Shown here: positions 22,858-35,119 of the stretch, piece by piece
Layout of the letters: each line of letters opens with the position of its first letter
Numbering within the stretch: the stretch's first letter is position 1
Origin: Rhypophila decipiens
Taxonomy: Eukaryota; Ascomycota; Sordariomycetes; Sordariales; Naviculisporaceae
Assembly (NCBI GenBank): GCA_033297075.1
Contig: MU858045.1
Span: 868,001 to 932,000, forward strand
Reading direction: 5' to 3'
Length of the DNA: 64,000 bases
Position numbers and translations under genes: made by a program
The notes under the pieces: model-generated
Told to the model about the DNA's origin: nothing
Database searches by the model: none
The model's input: only the letters and a program-made list of their open reading frames with translations

Positions 22858-23525
22858 GGCGGAACTTCACATGGGTAAAGGGGGCGATTGTGGATATATT
22901 TTCTCATCGTTATCGGTGCGATGAGCTTGTTACACTTGGTTATCAAGAGTATAGATGGGGTCATCACATACCCCCTTTTCTGGACATCAACCTGCGGGTT
23001 TGTTAATGAGTTGTCCAAGTATATATACCTTTTACAAGATGTTTTCTTCTTTTCTTCGAGCTAGGCATCTATCAGCATCATATCCAATGCATCGCATCTT
23101 ACATCTTGCATCATGTTCACTTCATCCATCCGAATATCTCTCGTACATTGTTGCCAAACAAAAGAAATGTCCAAGGACATTCGAGAATGGCAGACATAGT
23201 AACTAACTTGGTTGTAAGGCTCCTAGGAAATCGACAAAGTGATCCATCCTTTCGAGGCTCCCATGTTCAACACTCGTTATGGCTGCCCTTCCCCGGTAGA
23301 TATGCTTCCACCTGCAGAGTTCATGATTTCCAAGAGTTTCCCCCGCTTCCCCTTCATGTCTGTCTGCCTGTCTGTCTGCAATCTGTCGTCCACGTTAATC
23401 CATCTTATAATGTGGTATCATCGAGTTCAGTCCAGTCCAGTCAAGTTTTGTTTTGTTTTGTCTCTGTCGAATTGGTTCAACTCCGTCGTCCTCCTGTCCT
23501 CCTCTTCCTCTCTATCCCGAGCTCT
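22858..23525. other. Convergent intergenic region
   Basis: The 668 bp between the NAD kinase stop and the stop of the minus-strand secreted protein holds AT-rich and pyrimidine-rich 3' sequence with repeated TGTCTGTCTGCCTGTCTGTC near 23360-23385. I see no gene. Confidence 0.5.
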
Positions 23526-24029
23526 TTAATCCCTCCCGCCGTTTGGGTGGCTATATTTTGCCTCGAGTTTGGTTCGCTCCTCGGTTACATATTCCAGGAT
23601 GGGAACCGGTGGTACGGTGAGTTTGGGTTCTATTGGAATGGCCATGTCTGGTCTTTTGGTGTTGGGTTTTTTATCTGTCGGGGTTGATGTGCTATATTTC
23701 GCCTCGAGTCTGGTTCGCTCTTGGTTGACATATTCCAGGATGGGAATCGGAAATACGGTGCGGCTGGGTTCCACCGGGAGGGTACGGCCTGGTCCTTTGG
23801 TGTTTATCGGCATGGGTGTTGATGTTGTCGATGTCGATGTCGATGTCGCCTCTGCAATGGCCATTGTTGTTGTTATCGATAGTTTTATCCTCGTCATCCT
23901 CGTCATCCTCTCAGATTGATAGGGATGCTCTGGTGGTGGGCCAGGAGCAGGAATTGTCACTGGGATAGACACCACCATCGCTGCCTGGAAGACGGATATG
24001 CCGACAAGTAGAAAGCCGCGTAATCTCAT
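23526..24029 (-). CDS. Small secreted protein with two 30-residue repeats
   Basis: One exon of 167 residues from a true ATG at 24029. Residues 1-21 form a likely signal peptide: basic MRLRG, a hydrophobic core LLVGISVFQAAMVV, then a small-residue region. The mature part begins Pro-rich (PVTIPAPGPPPEHP), passes through a Ser/Thr run (STSTSTTST), then carries two copies of one unit at residues 84-113 and 131-160. They share 21 of 30 positions, with common segments PILEYV and LEAKYS. The spacer contains a Lys-Arg pair at 125-126, but a proline follows, which Kex2-like proteases usually disfavour. There are no cysteines, so it is not a typical Cys-rich effector. Codon use and repeat conservation suggest a real gene, but I recognise no family and assign no function. 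It is next to the ABC-A transporter with no sign of a shared role. Confidence 0.6.
   Translation of the reverse strand: MRLRGFLLVGISVFQAAMVVSIPVTIPAPGPPPEHPYQSERMTRMTRIKLSITTTMAIAEATSTSTSTTSTPMPINTKGPGRTLPVEPSRTVFPIPILEYVNQERTRLEAKYSTSTPTDKKPNTKRPDMAIPIEPKLTVPPVPILEYVTEERTKLEAKYSHPNGGRD
23550..23780 (-). repeat. Internal duplication in the small secreted protein gene
   Basis: Two 90-nt units, 23780-23691 and 23639-23550 on the minus strand, encode residues 84-113 and 131-160 with a 47-codon period. They match in both amino-acid and nucleotide sequence, with mainly conservative changes (V/I, R/K). This indicates an intragenic duplication kept under protein-level constraint. Confidence 0.7.
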
Positions 24030-24996
24030 ATTCTTTCTCTTTATATGTTGTTCTTCCTCTTCTTGCTCTTCTTGCTATTCTTTGTATTGATTGATATGTT
24101 GTTATAATGAACCGATGGCTTGACCGAATCTCAGGGTTGGTGATTTCAGAGGAGATATTTGGGACTTGCAACCTCATCCAAAACCCAAGAATAAACTTGA
24201 CCTCATCATTTAGGATACCTCTCCACAGTCCCGGGAGCGGAACAAGGTGGCGCAAAGCTAAAGTGCTGTGTTGACGCGCACATCTCTACCACAAGAAAAG
24301 TATAAAATCCCGGCTGTCTACAAACCGAGCAACCTCGCTCCACTCCCAAGCTATCGTTTCCCATCCAACAGCGATTTACAATCCACCAACACGCTAGTAG
24401 CCTCTGTTCTCTTTGGCATCAGCCAAAACCCGACCCTCGTCGTGATCTACATACCCTACCGAGTTTCACAAGAAAAAAGGAAAAGCTGGAGTGGGCGAAA
24501 ACGAGAAGGTAAATGATGCAAAGTAGGTAGGTCAACAAGTCCTTCGATATTGTTAGTCATTTCATACACAACTAACTTATTTGTTTAGGTAGGGTCTGAC
24601 CTACCATCGGTGCCCAGCTTTGGCGGCGATATCGAAACAGACAACGGCATCTCAGCTGCTATCGCCGAACGACAATGAACCATATGAACATATTTGAACT
24701 ATATAGACTGGGCGCTCGTACGGGCCTGCCGCACTGGCAAGAAACTGAGCTTCGGAATACCGATAAGGACGTGGCATTAACTCAAGGAACCGAGAGGCGA
24801 CATCGCCCATCACTGGTAACCCTTCAAAGACTAGACAAAAGAAAATATTAATTGCAGATATCCTTCCGAAAATGAAAATAGAAATAATAACCTCTGGTAT
24901 CATAAAAACAAACTTGTCAACATGTACTACTGTACTTACCCCAATATAATACCCCTATTTGCCCCCTGTGCGTTACCCCACCAACAATTGCACCAA
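24030..24996. promoter_or_regulatory. Upstream region of the secreted protein, 3' flank of the ABC transporter
   Basis: This 967-bp stretch holds the promoter of the minus-strand secreted gene and the terminator of the minus-strand ABC-A gene. Repeated TTCTTGCTCTTCTTGC near 24060-24080 lies just upstream of the secreted gene's start. No other coding signal is convincing. Confidence 0.4.
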
Positions 24997-27900
24997 TCAA
25001 CAAATCCCCCATCTACGTTTCCTCAAGCGTCCCGGGTCCCCGTCTTCCTCAACGGCACTATCCTTGACAACACTCAAAAATACTCTCTCCAAAGTAGGCG
25101 CTCCAACCGAGTAATCCTGCAATCCAAGCGCGTCCCGATTCGCCTCAAGCAACTCAATCACATGTCCCACTCCACGTCCCTTCTTGTCCGTCGTCACTTC
25201 CTCTCCCTGGCCCTCAGAAGAGGAATCAAACCTCCCAACAGGAACCATAAACTTGACCTGACCACCCAAACTAGCCCCCTCAAACTTGACATTCGCCCCT
25301 CCAAACGTGCTCCTGACCCAATCCTCCACTCTACCCATCTCTTCCACTCCTGAATGCGGTGCCGTCTTGAGCACCAACTGAACATGATACAAATTACTAT
25401 ATTCCCTCCGTAACTGCTGCGTAGTCCCAATCGCCAGCAGTTTCTGATTCAAGATGGCAGCCCTAGTAGCGAGGTGATCGGCCTCCTCCATCGAGTGCGT
25501 CGTCAACAAGAGACTCCGCCCAGGAGCAGCTACTTCCTCTAGTAACTTCCACATGCGTCGCTTGGCGGCAGCGTCCATGGAAGAACTCGGCTCGTCGAGG
25601 ATCAACACGTCTGGATTACCCATGAGCGCAATGGCCAGACTCAACTTGCGTTTGTTACCCCCCGAGAGCTTGGAGGCTAGACGATTCGAAAATTCAGATA
25701 ATCCGATCCTGGTCATGAGCGTATCTACGTTCCCTTTGACGTCTTCTAAACCCTTGATGGCGGCGTAGAATTCGAGATGTTGTTTGACTGTAAGCAAGTC
25801 AAGCGCGTCAAACTGGGGGCAGACGCCGATGGACTTTTGGGCCTCGCGCGGGTGCAGTTGTGTGTTGATGTCGCGGAGGTAGATGTCGCCTCCTTTCTCT
25901 GGGGCGAGCTCACCACGGATGAGGTTCACTAGGGTGGTTTTGCCTGCGCCGTTGGGGCCAAGGAGAGCTAGGATCTCACCCTCGCCGAGGCCTAGGGAGA
26001 CGTCGTCTAGGGCATAGGTCTTCCCGTCAAATGATTTAGAGATGTGTACGATTCGCAAAAGGTCTTTGCTTTGAGATGCCGTGACGCGCATGGCCTCTTT
26101 TGAGACGAGGTTGGAGCTGGTACTGTTGTCGACGGCTGGGGTTGCGTGTGAGGCGGAAGGACGGCGGGTCGCGAGTTCCATTGACGAAGAGGATGAAGAA
26201 CGTCCTGGACCGCCGTCACTAGTCCCGGGACCGTCGTGTTTGGCACGAGAGAAGATGAGCGAAAAGGTCAAATCGCTATCCATCCAGACAAGTAGGGCAC
26301 CGAGCACGATGACTTGAATGAGCAGATACGTGATGGGCAAGCCATAGCCAAACCAGGAGCCAGGTTGGACTTCAGACCCGTCGTCACGGCATGCGATGCG
26401 ATTTTGGTTCAGACCAGCTGCCATGGCGCGAAAGATGTTGCCGATGGGGAAGACGAGGCCGAGGACATAGGATACAATATCGTTGTTGCGCTCGGCCACA
26501 AAGGCGTCGCTGAAAAGCATGGGCAAAATAGTAGCCAGAGCCATGACCAAGTATCCGAGGAAGTTGAAGGCAAGGGTCCACAGGAATGAGGACAGTTGTG
26601 ACGAGGCCTTGCTGGAGATGATATACGCGACAAAGATGCCGGTAATGCCAAAAAGAAGACAGACGGGAAACATGTATGGTACTCCCCACCAGTAAGGGAA
26701 TTGCACCGAGATGGTAGCGGTATAGGCAACCGACACGAGCAGCACGAAAATGAGGTCGAACAGAAAGTAAGAAGTCCACAGCGGCAGTGGTCTCACACCG
26801 TTGGAGTACTGCAGGGCGCGGACATTGCTCGTCTTCTCGAACGCAGGGTAGAGCGCGAAGAAGGCTGGATACACGACCATCAGCAGGGCTGCGTAAATGA
26901 TGTAGATGAAGCCGCCGCTCACATCACCGACTAGTCCAGTTGTGAAAACCGACTCGAGGCTGAGTGCGATCTTGACCTGTCTAGTGACCGATGTGTAGAG
27001 ATTCACAAGTGCCATTGTCTGGAACAAGGCACCACCACTGGCCTGGAAGGCGAAGGTCGGTGGTTGCCCCTTACCTCCCACCCAGACGCCGCCCATCTTG
27101 TACTCATTTGCTGCAACAGAATCTCTAATCGCCTGCTGAAATTCGCCAAAGCCTTCCGGAATAATGTGGAAATACTCGTCGTATAAAGACATATCGAACG
27201 AATTTTGAGCAATGGGATAGTCCTGCATGACCTTGTATAGCGTCTCATTTGCAGAGGCAGGCCCAAAAGGGATATCCATGCCACCCGAACCCGAAACATA
27301 GCCATCGTAATTCTGTGCCCATATCTCGATCGGGCTTGGATATACGTCCACCCCGCTGGCATTGCAATTAGGCCGCATGAACTTTAATCCTATCAGCTCG
27401 CTCATACCTGGTATGCAGGCGATGGGGAGCGCCAAAGCGAGGAATGTCGATGCCCAGTACCGTGGGAGTACTCGAAGCCGTTTCTTCAGCAGCGCCTTGA
27501 GTTGTTTTCCGAACGATGTGTGTTTTCCGGGGCTGAGCTGCGCGATACTGGCCATCTTGGCGGCTTCGGATGATGCTGCATCGGCAGATACCGTGACGTC
27601 CTCCTCCGCCACACCCAAAAAGACGTCTTCGATGGTGGGGCCCGCCATCTGCGCTTCGTAGCAGCCGGCTGCTTCCATCTGGGCGACAAGAGCGGCGGCA
27701 GATTTGGAGTCGGGTGTCCGGTAGACTATGCGATCCTGATGGACGGTACGGGGAGCCTCGATTCCGGCGATATAGGCTTCCTTGGGCACATGAACGCGAT
27801 ATCCTCCGCCAAATCTGTTTTTCAGCTCTGTCCCGGTGCCCTGGCACTTGATCCTGCCTTTGGAGAGGATGATGATGTGATCTGCGAGAACCTCGCCCTC

Positions 27901-29979
27901 GTCGAGAAAATGGGTTGTGAAGACCATGGACCTTTTCGACCGCTCGGCTAGGATGATGTTCCAGATGGTTCGCCGAGAGATGGGGTCTAATCCAGTCGTG
28001 ACCTCGTCCATCAAGCAAACAGTAGTTCCACCTGCAAACATACAAGCAAGCTGTAGCTTGCGCTTTTGCCCTCCGCTCAAAGTCGAAGCCCGACTATGCG
28101 TCTTCATACTTAGGTCGCAGCCTTCAATCAGGCTGTTCAAGACGCCAATGTCTGCCCTTTCGCCTTTGATCTCGCTCCAGAACTTGACATGTTCGAGCAC
28201 AGTCAGCCTGTCAAACAAGACGTTCTTCTGTGGGCAGATTCCCAGCTGAGAGTGTCCGGCATTGATAACCATATCCCCCCTCGTCGACGATTGAAGCCCA
28301 GAAAGCAAGTCCAGCGTGGTCGACTTTCCGGCGCCGTTGATGCCGAGAAGACATAGGATCTGGTTCTTTTCAGCGACGAGGTCCACGCCGTCGAGAGCTG
28401 TGAATCCATCCTTCCTTTCGAAAACTCTCTTGTACCAGGATGCATGGTAGACTTTGCCAAGCGCATTTGTCTGAATTGCCGGGCTGTTGGCATCCGCGGT
28501 CGTCGTCGAGAGCTTTCTGTTTTTGAAGCTGATGCCGTGGTACCAACGCTCCACAAGAATCGCAAGCACGGCGTAGAGGATGATCTGAATAACCAGAAAC
28601 AACCAGAACGTCCAAACTGCGACGAAATACGTTTGCTCGTACTGGAACGGGTTGTTTTTTTCCACGGGTTCGACCCTGGTGACACCTAAATCAACTGGGA
28701 CGAGGCCGAGCGCAAACACGGCCATCTTGATAGAGAGACAGAGAATTAGTTGTGGAAACAAAGTAACTGCTAAGGGAAGAGTCACTTACGTGAGATGTGA
28801 CAAAGATGTAGTTCGTGGAAGGAAAGAAGAGCGAAAGGCCAATGACTGTCGGCGTTGGAACCGCCTTGTTGATGAGGATCGCTGCGCCTCCTGCAAGGCA
28901 CATAAAGCACACACATGTAAAGATGCTCGATATGCGCCGGCGGGAGAAAAAGGAGGCGGCAAAGATGCTCGCGTTGAGCATGGCGAGACCTGAAAAGATT
29001 TGCCAGAATATGGGAATGGCCGCGTTAGACTCTCGGAGAAGGAGAGCCCAGTACACTGACGTATGGAACAGATTATGTTAGTATCCTATTTTGGAGATGA
29101 TATCAAAAGGAGAGCAGACTTACAGCAGCCCATGATCAGCCATGTCGGGAAGTAAACAATACTGAAGGACGCAATATAACTCAGAACCCGGGCTGATGGA
29201 CTCCCGCCCATGGCATCAACGAGGTGTGAGATTCCAGACTCCCGCTCTCCAGTGATTACGCCGACAACATGGTAGATGGTGGGCAGCACACTCAGGAAGA
29301 ATGCAATCACGTAGGTTGTGATAACTGTAGTTCCATATGCGATCCGGTTCGCATTGTCAACAGATTCTTGTGAAACGGCGGTATACTGGTACGCCAATGG
29401 GACCTCGGTGGAATTTGTAATGGCATTCTCGACGGCTAGCTGGGTGGGAAGATAATATATTTGCTGGGTGCCATCGTCCGAGTGAACATTGTCGCCAGCA
29501 TACGAGCGTGCTGGATCAAAACGCAACGAATAGTTCCAAGTCTTGTTCAATCCCTTGGTCTGAGGCGAGTCGTTGAAGGTGATGGTGGCGTAACAATTCG
29601 AGACGCCTCTCCATGTGAGAGGGCACTTGGAACCGGCAGTGTCCTGGTCCTCTGCGATGAAAACTTGCTCGGGACGAAGAGAACTTGCGATGGTCTGGAT
29701 GACCTCGGAGACATCAGAGCCGAGATGCGGCGGTTTGACGAAAACTAGGCGTTGGGAGTCTTTGATGCTGTCCTTGATCGATCTAATGGTACGGGTGTCG
29801 CCGAATCCATATTTCTGAGACGTGGGAGAGAAGTTGTTGATGTTCAGGGTCAATGCGAGGATCAGAATGGGCGCCACAACGGCCTGGAGAAGAGTGGCAA
29901 GCCAATGTCGCGTCACCAGCAGGCGGAGGTTCTTTTTGGTAAGAGCCTTGACCTGGGTCAAGAGCTCACTGAGAGACAT
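24997..29979 (-). CDS. ABC-A family full transporter, probable lipid transporter
   Basis: Three exons give about 1616 residues: 29979-29124, 29055-28790 and 28725-24997. The introns are 68 bp (with a perfect TACTAAC) and 64 bp, both with GTAAGT donors. The layout is the full-size ABCA order: TM helix, large extracytosolic loop, TM bundle, NBD1, second TM half with its own loop, NBD2. NBD1 has Walker A GINGAGKST (about residue 499), signature LSGGQKRK and Walker B CLMDEVTTGLD. NBD2 has GPNGAGKTT (about 1297), LSGGNKRKLS and VLILDEPSSSMD. Both catalytic Glu residues are present, so both sites could hydrolyse ATP. ABCA proteins elsewhere move lipids across membranes of the cell surface, vacuole or endosome. 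The subfamily is absent from budding yeast, and its substrates in filamentous fungi are largely unknown. A Ser-rich linker with basic residues precedes NBD2. It is not a PDR-type (ABC-G) drug pump, because each NBD follows its TM domain. Confidence 0.93.
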
Positions 29980-32900
29980 TTTGGGTCGAAGAGGTTGTCG
30001 TCAAGGTTGTACGCTTGGATGAGGAAGCTGACAAACTCTTGAAAGTCGAAGATGGCTCGAGCCTTTCTTTTTTGGTCGGCCGTGGGATGGGAAGTCGTGA
30101 CTGACAGACAGACTTATAGACCGCGGCCCTGCGATATTGTTATGCTCCTTCTGCCCCTTGGGTTCAATCCCAAATTCCCAATCGCCGAGTGATTTCCCAA
30201 TCGGGAACCAAAACTGTCGATAACCACAACAACTGCCCAAAATCTCAGAATTGCACTCTCAAGATGAATGACGCGGCAATGTGAAATAAATTCTTCTGCC
30301 TGGCTGCAGGGCCATTGTTTTGCGACTTTGCTGCCATTGAGACCGATTTGTCTTGAGCGAATGGCCATCATGTACCTTAGCATTGTGGCCGAAGGATGAA
30401 CTAGTGCCAATCACTACCACCGTAGGATACAAACGAGGTTAGGGGACGTGTTATTTCCACAGATGCAAGCAAGACGCCTTGCAGTGTAGCACAGGGCTCG
30501 GAGTAGACCCATAACGGCCTTGTTGGCCAGTGAAGGGAATTGAATGTCCACCGTTGAAGGATCACAGCCACGCGTCTCCTGCCATTAAGGGGCACCTTGG
30601 TCTTGTGAATAGGGGGTCGAAAACGGCTGCCTGGATCATATACGGCAGACGCATACACATGATGCTGAGATAGAAAATCCTATACTCGGAGTCGAAGAGA
30701 TCGCCATCAGCGCATCGAGACGTAAAATATCATTGGCATATTCGTAAACAACTCAGCTTCTTGTGTGTCTTTTGGACAGAGCAACTCGTTGCTGTCGTCA
30801 TGGCCTCAGTATCTCTCAGAAGTCGCAACATGGAAGAATTTTCAGGCCGTGGGTCTGCTCGATACCATGCGGCGCCGATATGGCCGAGATCATATCGAAT
30901 TGTTCATACGCAGAGCCAAGGTCAAGGTTTGCCAATTAGTCGTGATACCGTATATCCAGTGCGACAAGTAATCGAGCCGCCGTCCTTTTGTCTTGGTGAA
31001 TTGGGTACAAGTGGTATAAGCCCGGAGCTTGTGTGTTCTGATGGAGAGGACGGGAGTTGAAAATAAATTCTTGAATGCCCGGCTCCTGCTGTCTGCGCTG
31101 TTCCATCCCTCATTTCCTTCATGCACGTCTGCTGTCAAACTCGAAGGAGGAAGGCACTAGCCCGAAGCGGTGTGAGGCTTTGCGCAGCGCAGCCACCTCC
31201 ACATCCTCCACGCCCGGGCCGGACCACTGCCGGGCTGCCGGCAGACAGCATGGCTTAAAACGGGGCATCACAGCACTTTCTTGTTCGGGGACGATTCCTC
31301 CACGCATGAGATGTCCAGTCGATCTCGGACTTTTCTGTCGACCAAAAGCCACTTGATCAACTTTACCACCAACCGGCCGAGAGAAAGGGTCATATGACGC
31401 AGTTACGAGCACAGTCTCAAGAGCTGTGAGTATCCACCTTGCCTGTTTGGCTTTTCGTGTTGTGCGACATTCTCACAGCAGCATGTGAATGTCTTTCACG
31501 CCCAGGCGCCCCAGACATGGACCGGTTCTTACCTAATCCGCTGAACCCCAAGTTCCCACCCAGCCTCAGCTTGCCGACACTGCGACAGCTGCCCTGTGGG
31601 ATATGGAAATGGCGATGCCACCGTGACCCCCCTAAATGACATTGACAAGACACTTGACACTTGACACTGCACCTCCCACTCCTGTTGTGACGTTGCGTGG
31701 GGGAATTTGCTCCGTCTCCGTTACTGCTGTGAGTCTCCATCGGGGAGATCACCATGTCGCTCAAGACGGGACACGGGTTCCAGAATGCATCTTGCATAAC
31801 CGCAATCTGGGCGGGCTTCGCTTGAGTGAAGTTCTATGGCCCGTTGACACTCAGAAAATTGCGGCATCATCAAGATCAGTAAATCGCTCATGACAAGACC
31901 TCTTTGAGGGCTTGTTTTCTTTTCTGGGAATTCTTTGATCAAATTGATAGGTAGTTGATACCGACCTGCTTGGATCAGGGTGCCGTCTCTTTCAGCGGTA
32001 AAGCGGCTTACACGGGTGTACCTTGCCCGACACGCGAGTCAAGCGGATGCTGCATGATCACGAGTCCGCTCGTAGATATGCATGTTCAACGCGCGAAATC
32101 ATGTGCCGAACTCGACGGCATGTTTCGGCATCCGGTCCTGACGGGCCTGTCAGCATACGGAGGGAGTGTCGATGGTTAGACGGTAATCTGGGAGAAGCAA
32201 AGCACTTGTTCACCACACTTCACCGGTCTTGGCTCTAGAATATTCCAGTGATTAACAGTCAACAGTTTCCCATCGCATTGGCACCCGAAAAGACGGTTTA
32301 GTTAACCGACATTCGCCAAACCAAGCTTGCGCCGCCGACATGGCTACTCTGGGTGGTTGGGACGATCTCCAGAACCATTATCGTTGTCTCGAAACGACAG
32401 CGGCTGGCCAAGTAACTTGGGAAGCCATGGAATTGTCTTTGAAACTTTGAAGCGACCTGTATCAAAAGTCAATATCACGTTTGGGCTGATATCACAGTGG
32501 CCCCTGAGGTGAAATACAGCAAAGCAGAACTCGGTATGCCCCTTGCAGCATTGACACGTTCCCAGCCCCAGGAGGCCCCCAGTGGCAAAGCACCCAGAAG
32601 CTGTGAGACTCTTGTGTTGGACAAGGGCGCTTCGCTTCACATTGCAAGGCGCTTCAGCACAAACCTGTCAATCTCTGTCATCAATGCTTCCCTCACCATT
32701 GCTCCGTACAGTACGGGGTGTCTGGAAATGTGATGGATTGCAACATGGAAGTGTACCGTGGGTTTGAAGGAAAGGGCGCTCCATGTCATCTGCAAAGCAG
32801 TGCAAACGACATGCTTCTTGCAAACATAGAGTCTGAGCAGGCAGGCGGACGCTTCACATCCGTATGCTGAATGCCATTCTTTTACCCAGTTAAGACTTCA

Positions 32901-34132
32901 AAGTACGGATAAACAACGATTTCCATGTGTGCAGCAGTGCAGATACATACCAAGCTCACGCTGATCCATTGTGATCGGCTGGGTCGGTTCTTGTAAGTTG
33001 GCCACTATGGAGCCGTTGCAACTATCCCCAGCCGAGCAGTTCTCCAATTCCCGCTCAAGCGGATCGTGATATTCCATGACGACAGGAATTTTATTTGAAT
33101 TCTTATCACAATCCGCGCTAGACGTTCTGGAAGCCATTGCTTGGGAAGTTGCTAATAAATGGTCAAGTGCAAGTAGAGTTCTGAACAGGTCCTACGCAGC
33201 GATCCGAACAGCGGCTGGGATGAACAGCAAAGCATCGGTCGACCCTTCAAGCGGGACCACCAGGTTGGGAACCTTGGTGGACTCGCTCCCCACTTCGCTG
33301 GATTCAGTCTGTCGGGCTGTCCTCGGCAGTCTATTGGCTCAGAACCTTTGCTTCAGCGTATCCTACCTGCCGCTAACCTGCTGTAAGCAAGCCGCTACCT
33401 ACCCCCGGTTAAACAGCTGTGGAGCCTGCCCCAGCAACTGGAGTCCTGGACCCCTCCCCTCGAATGTGGAACCAATGGTTGCTGTCCTCTTATGCAAAAG
33501 CCATCGATGCTTCCGGCTCATGAACTCACCTTCCTCCTTCCAGGAGAGCAGGAAGCAGCGCGAGTGCAGTGACCAACCAACTGGTTGTTTCCGACTCTGG
33601 CCCAGATCAATAATACAAAGGTCATCAGCCTCTCACGCTGCTTCACCTCCTGTCACCTCAACCTCCATTTTTTGCCCTCGACTGCACCTTCCGTCGTCCA
33701 CACGACATTGCGATGCATGCATGGTGCATCGTCTGATCAAATCGCCTCCCCCGCTCCGATTTGATCGATTCCGTGCTGCCATCTGAGACAGGCCGAGTCG
33801 AGAGACCTCAAAAAGGCCAGCTCTGCACCCTGCACCCTGCCCTTTGCACAGGTCTGCACAACCCAAGTCACCTGGAACAGACCAGACGGTCGATTTCCAA
33901 TCCCCCGCTCCAGGGCCCCGACGACGACGATCCGCGCTGTTTCGAACACGAATTCTGTTCCTCCGACCGACATTGTACTGTACTCGGTGCTACTCGCTAC
34001 GGCTGGCCGGATCGTTTAAGCTGGATTCGCTATTCCATGACTTCTCCCCCGAGGTGACAGGTCGGGATTCCCGAATATTTCATACATCACCACCGCACTT
34101 GCTCTCAACCGTACCTTATATCCAGACCCAAC
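29980..34132. other. Long divergent intergenic region, no supported gene
   Basis: Between the ABC-A start (minus) and the next plus-strand gene lie 4.15 kb with no convincing ORF, RNA gene or transposon. Its left few hundred bases should be the ABC-A promoter. From about 33,480 to 34,130 the plus strand turns pyrimidine-rich (CCTTCCTCCTTCCAG, CACCCTGCACCCTGCCC), typical of a core promoter and leader for the 34133 gene. A GGTTCAATCC near 30160 resembles a Pol III B box but has no tRNA around it. Confidence 0.4.
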
Positions 34133-35119
34133 ATGGAGCCCGTCCCAGAGACTGAGAGGATGGAGGAGTTCCGACCCTCTCCTCTACCGAGTCTCCGAGT
34201 CCAGGGCCCGGCGTCTTCGACAACTACTCTCAACTCCGAGTTCGACTACCTCCGAAAGCCGCCGACGCTACGCCGATCCACCGACCCCTCACCTTCATCG
34301 TCACCAACCTCGCCCTCGTGGACACCTTCCACGACATTCCCCTACCGACCCCGCGCCGCCTCACCACTGTCCAGTGTCCACACGAGGTCGAGATCAGCCG
34401 TCAACTTGCCGCCTCCAATGGCGCGCACTCAATCCATGCCCGGTATCAATGGCACCGGTCATCTACTATACTCGCCTCAGATACGACCACAGAGCCCCTC
34501 TGGCTCGCCTAGTCGGATCCGCCCTCACCGGAAGCCCGTGGACGAGGCGTTCCCCACATCGCCAACCAGAGTCTCGGTAATTGATCCCGAGCGCAGATTA
34601 TCCGAGCGAAGCAGCGCACCGAATCTTGGACTTGGACTGCCTGCTGCAGTCGTGGCATCGAGCCTTAGGAGGCCTTCCTCTCCGTTACGGCAAGTTTCGG
34701 CCAGCACGGGCTCATTACCGAACATGCCTACCACGCCCTCATCCACGGCGACCTCGCCCTCATACCGCTCGTACGACTCGCTCTCTACCGGGTATCCATT
34801 TGCTCTCAACTATCACTCGTCTTCTGTACCCTCCACGCCGACATCGATAAGATCGAGAAGTCCCAGCATCTCGAGTCTCGAGACTATCCCAGATTCCCCC
34901 GACGCCGAGGAGGCAGCACTGGAGGCTGAGAGGATTGCCCAGCTGGAAGCTGAAGTTGAAGCTGCTGAAGGTGGTGACGGCAAGGGCAAGGGAAGCCTGG
35001 ATTTGCCTGTGCGTGGCAGGACCTTGAGTTTTGGAGCAAGGGACAAGCGAAAGCGATGGAGCGTCTGCGGCGCCGAGAGACGGCAAGATCTAGATCTGGA
35101 GACTATCTGGGAGGACTAA
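34133..35119 (+). CDS. Disordered Ser/Pro-rich protein with a conserved-looking C-terminal motif
   Basis: One exon of 328 residues from the ATG in CCAACATGG. The first 230 residues are Ser, Pro, Thr and Arg-rich, with many S-P and R-x-x-S sites (RRSTDPSPSSSPTSP, RTQSMPG), suggesting a heavily phosphorylated disordered protein. Residues about 240-285 form an acidic helix, possibly a coiled coil (EEAALEAERIAQLEAEVEA). The last 35 residues change character: basic RKRWSVCGAERR, then an acidic DLETIWED end. From memory, similar endings occur in filamentous ascomycete proteins annotated only as basic proline-rich; I cannot verify that here. There is no signal peptide or membrane segment, so it is probably cytosolic or nuclear. 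Function unknown. Confidence 0.75.
   Translation: MEPVPETERMEEFRPSPLPSLRVQGPASSTTTLNSEFDYLRKPPTLRRSTDPSPSSSPTSPSWTPSTTFPYRPRAASPLSSVHTRSRSAVNLPPPMARTQSMPGINGTGHLLYSPQIRPQSPSGSPSRIRPHRKPVDEAFPTSPTRVSVIDPERRLSERSSAPNLGLGLPAAVVASSLRRPSSPLRQVSASTGSLPNMPTTPSSTATSPSYRSYDSLSTGYPFALNYHSSSVPSTPTSIRSRSPSISSLETIPDSPDAEEAALEAERIAQLEAEVEAAEGGDGKGKGSLDLPVRGRTLSFGARDKRKRWSVCGAERRQDLDLETIWED

Noticed and set aside
30150..30175. GGTTCAATCC, a B-box-like sequence
   Set aside because: No D-arm, A box or acceptor pairing nearby; the hairpin loop is 6 nt, not 7.
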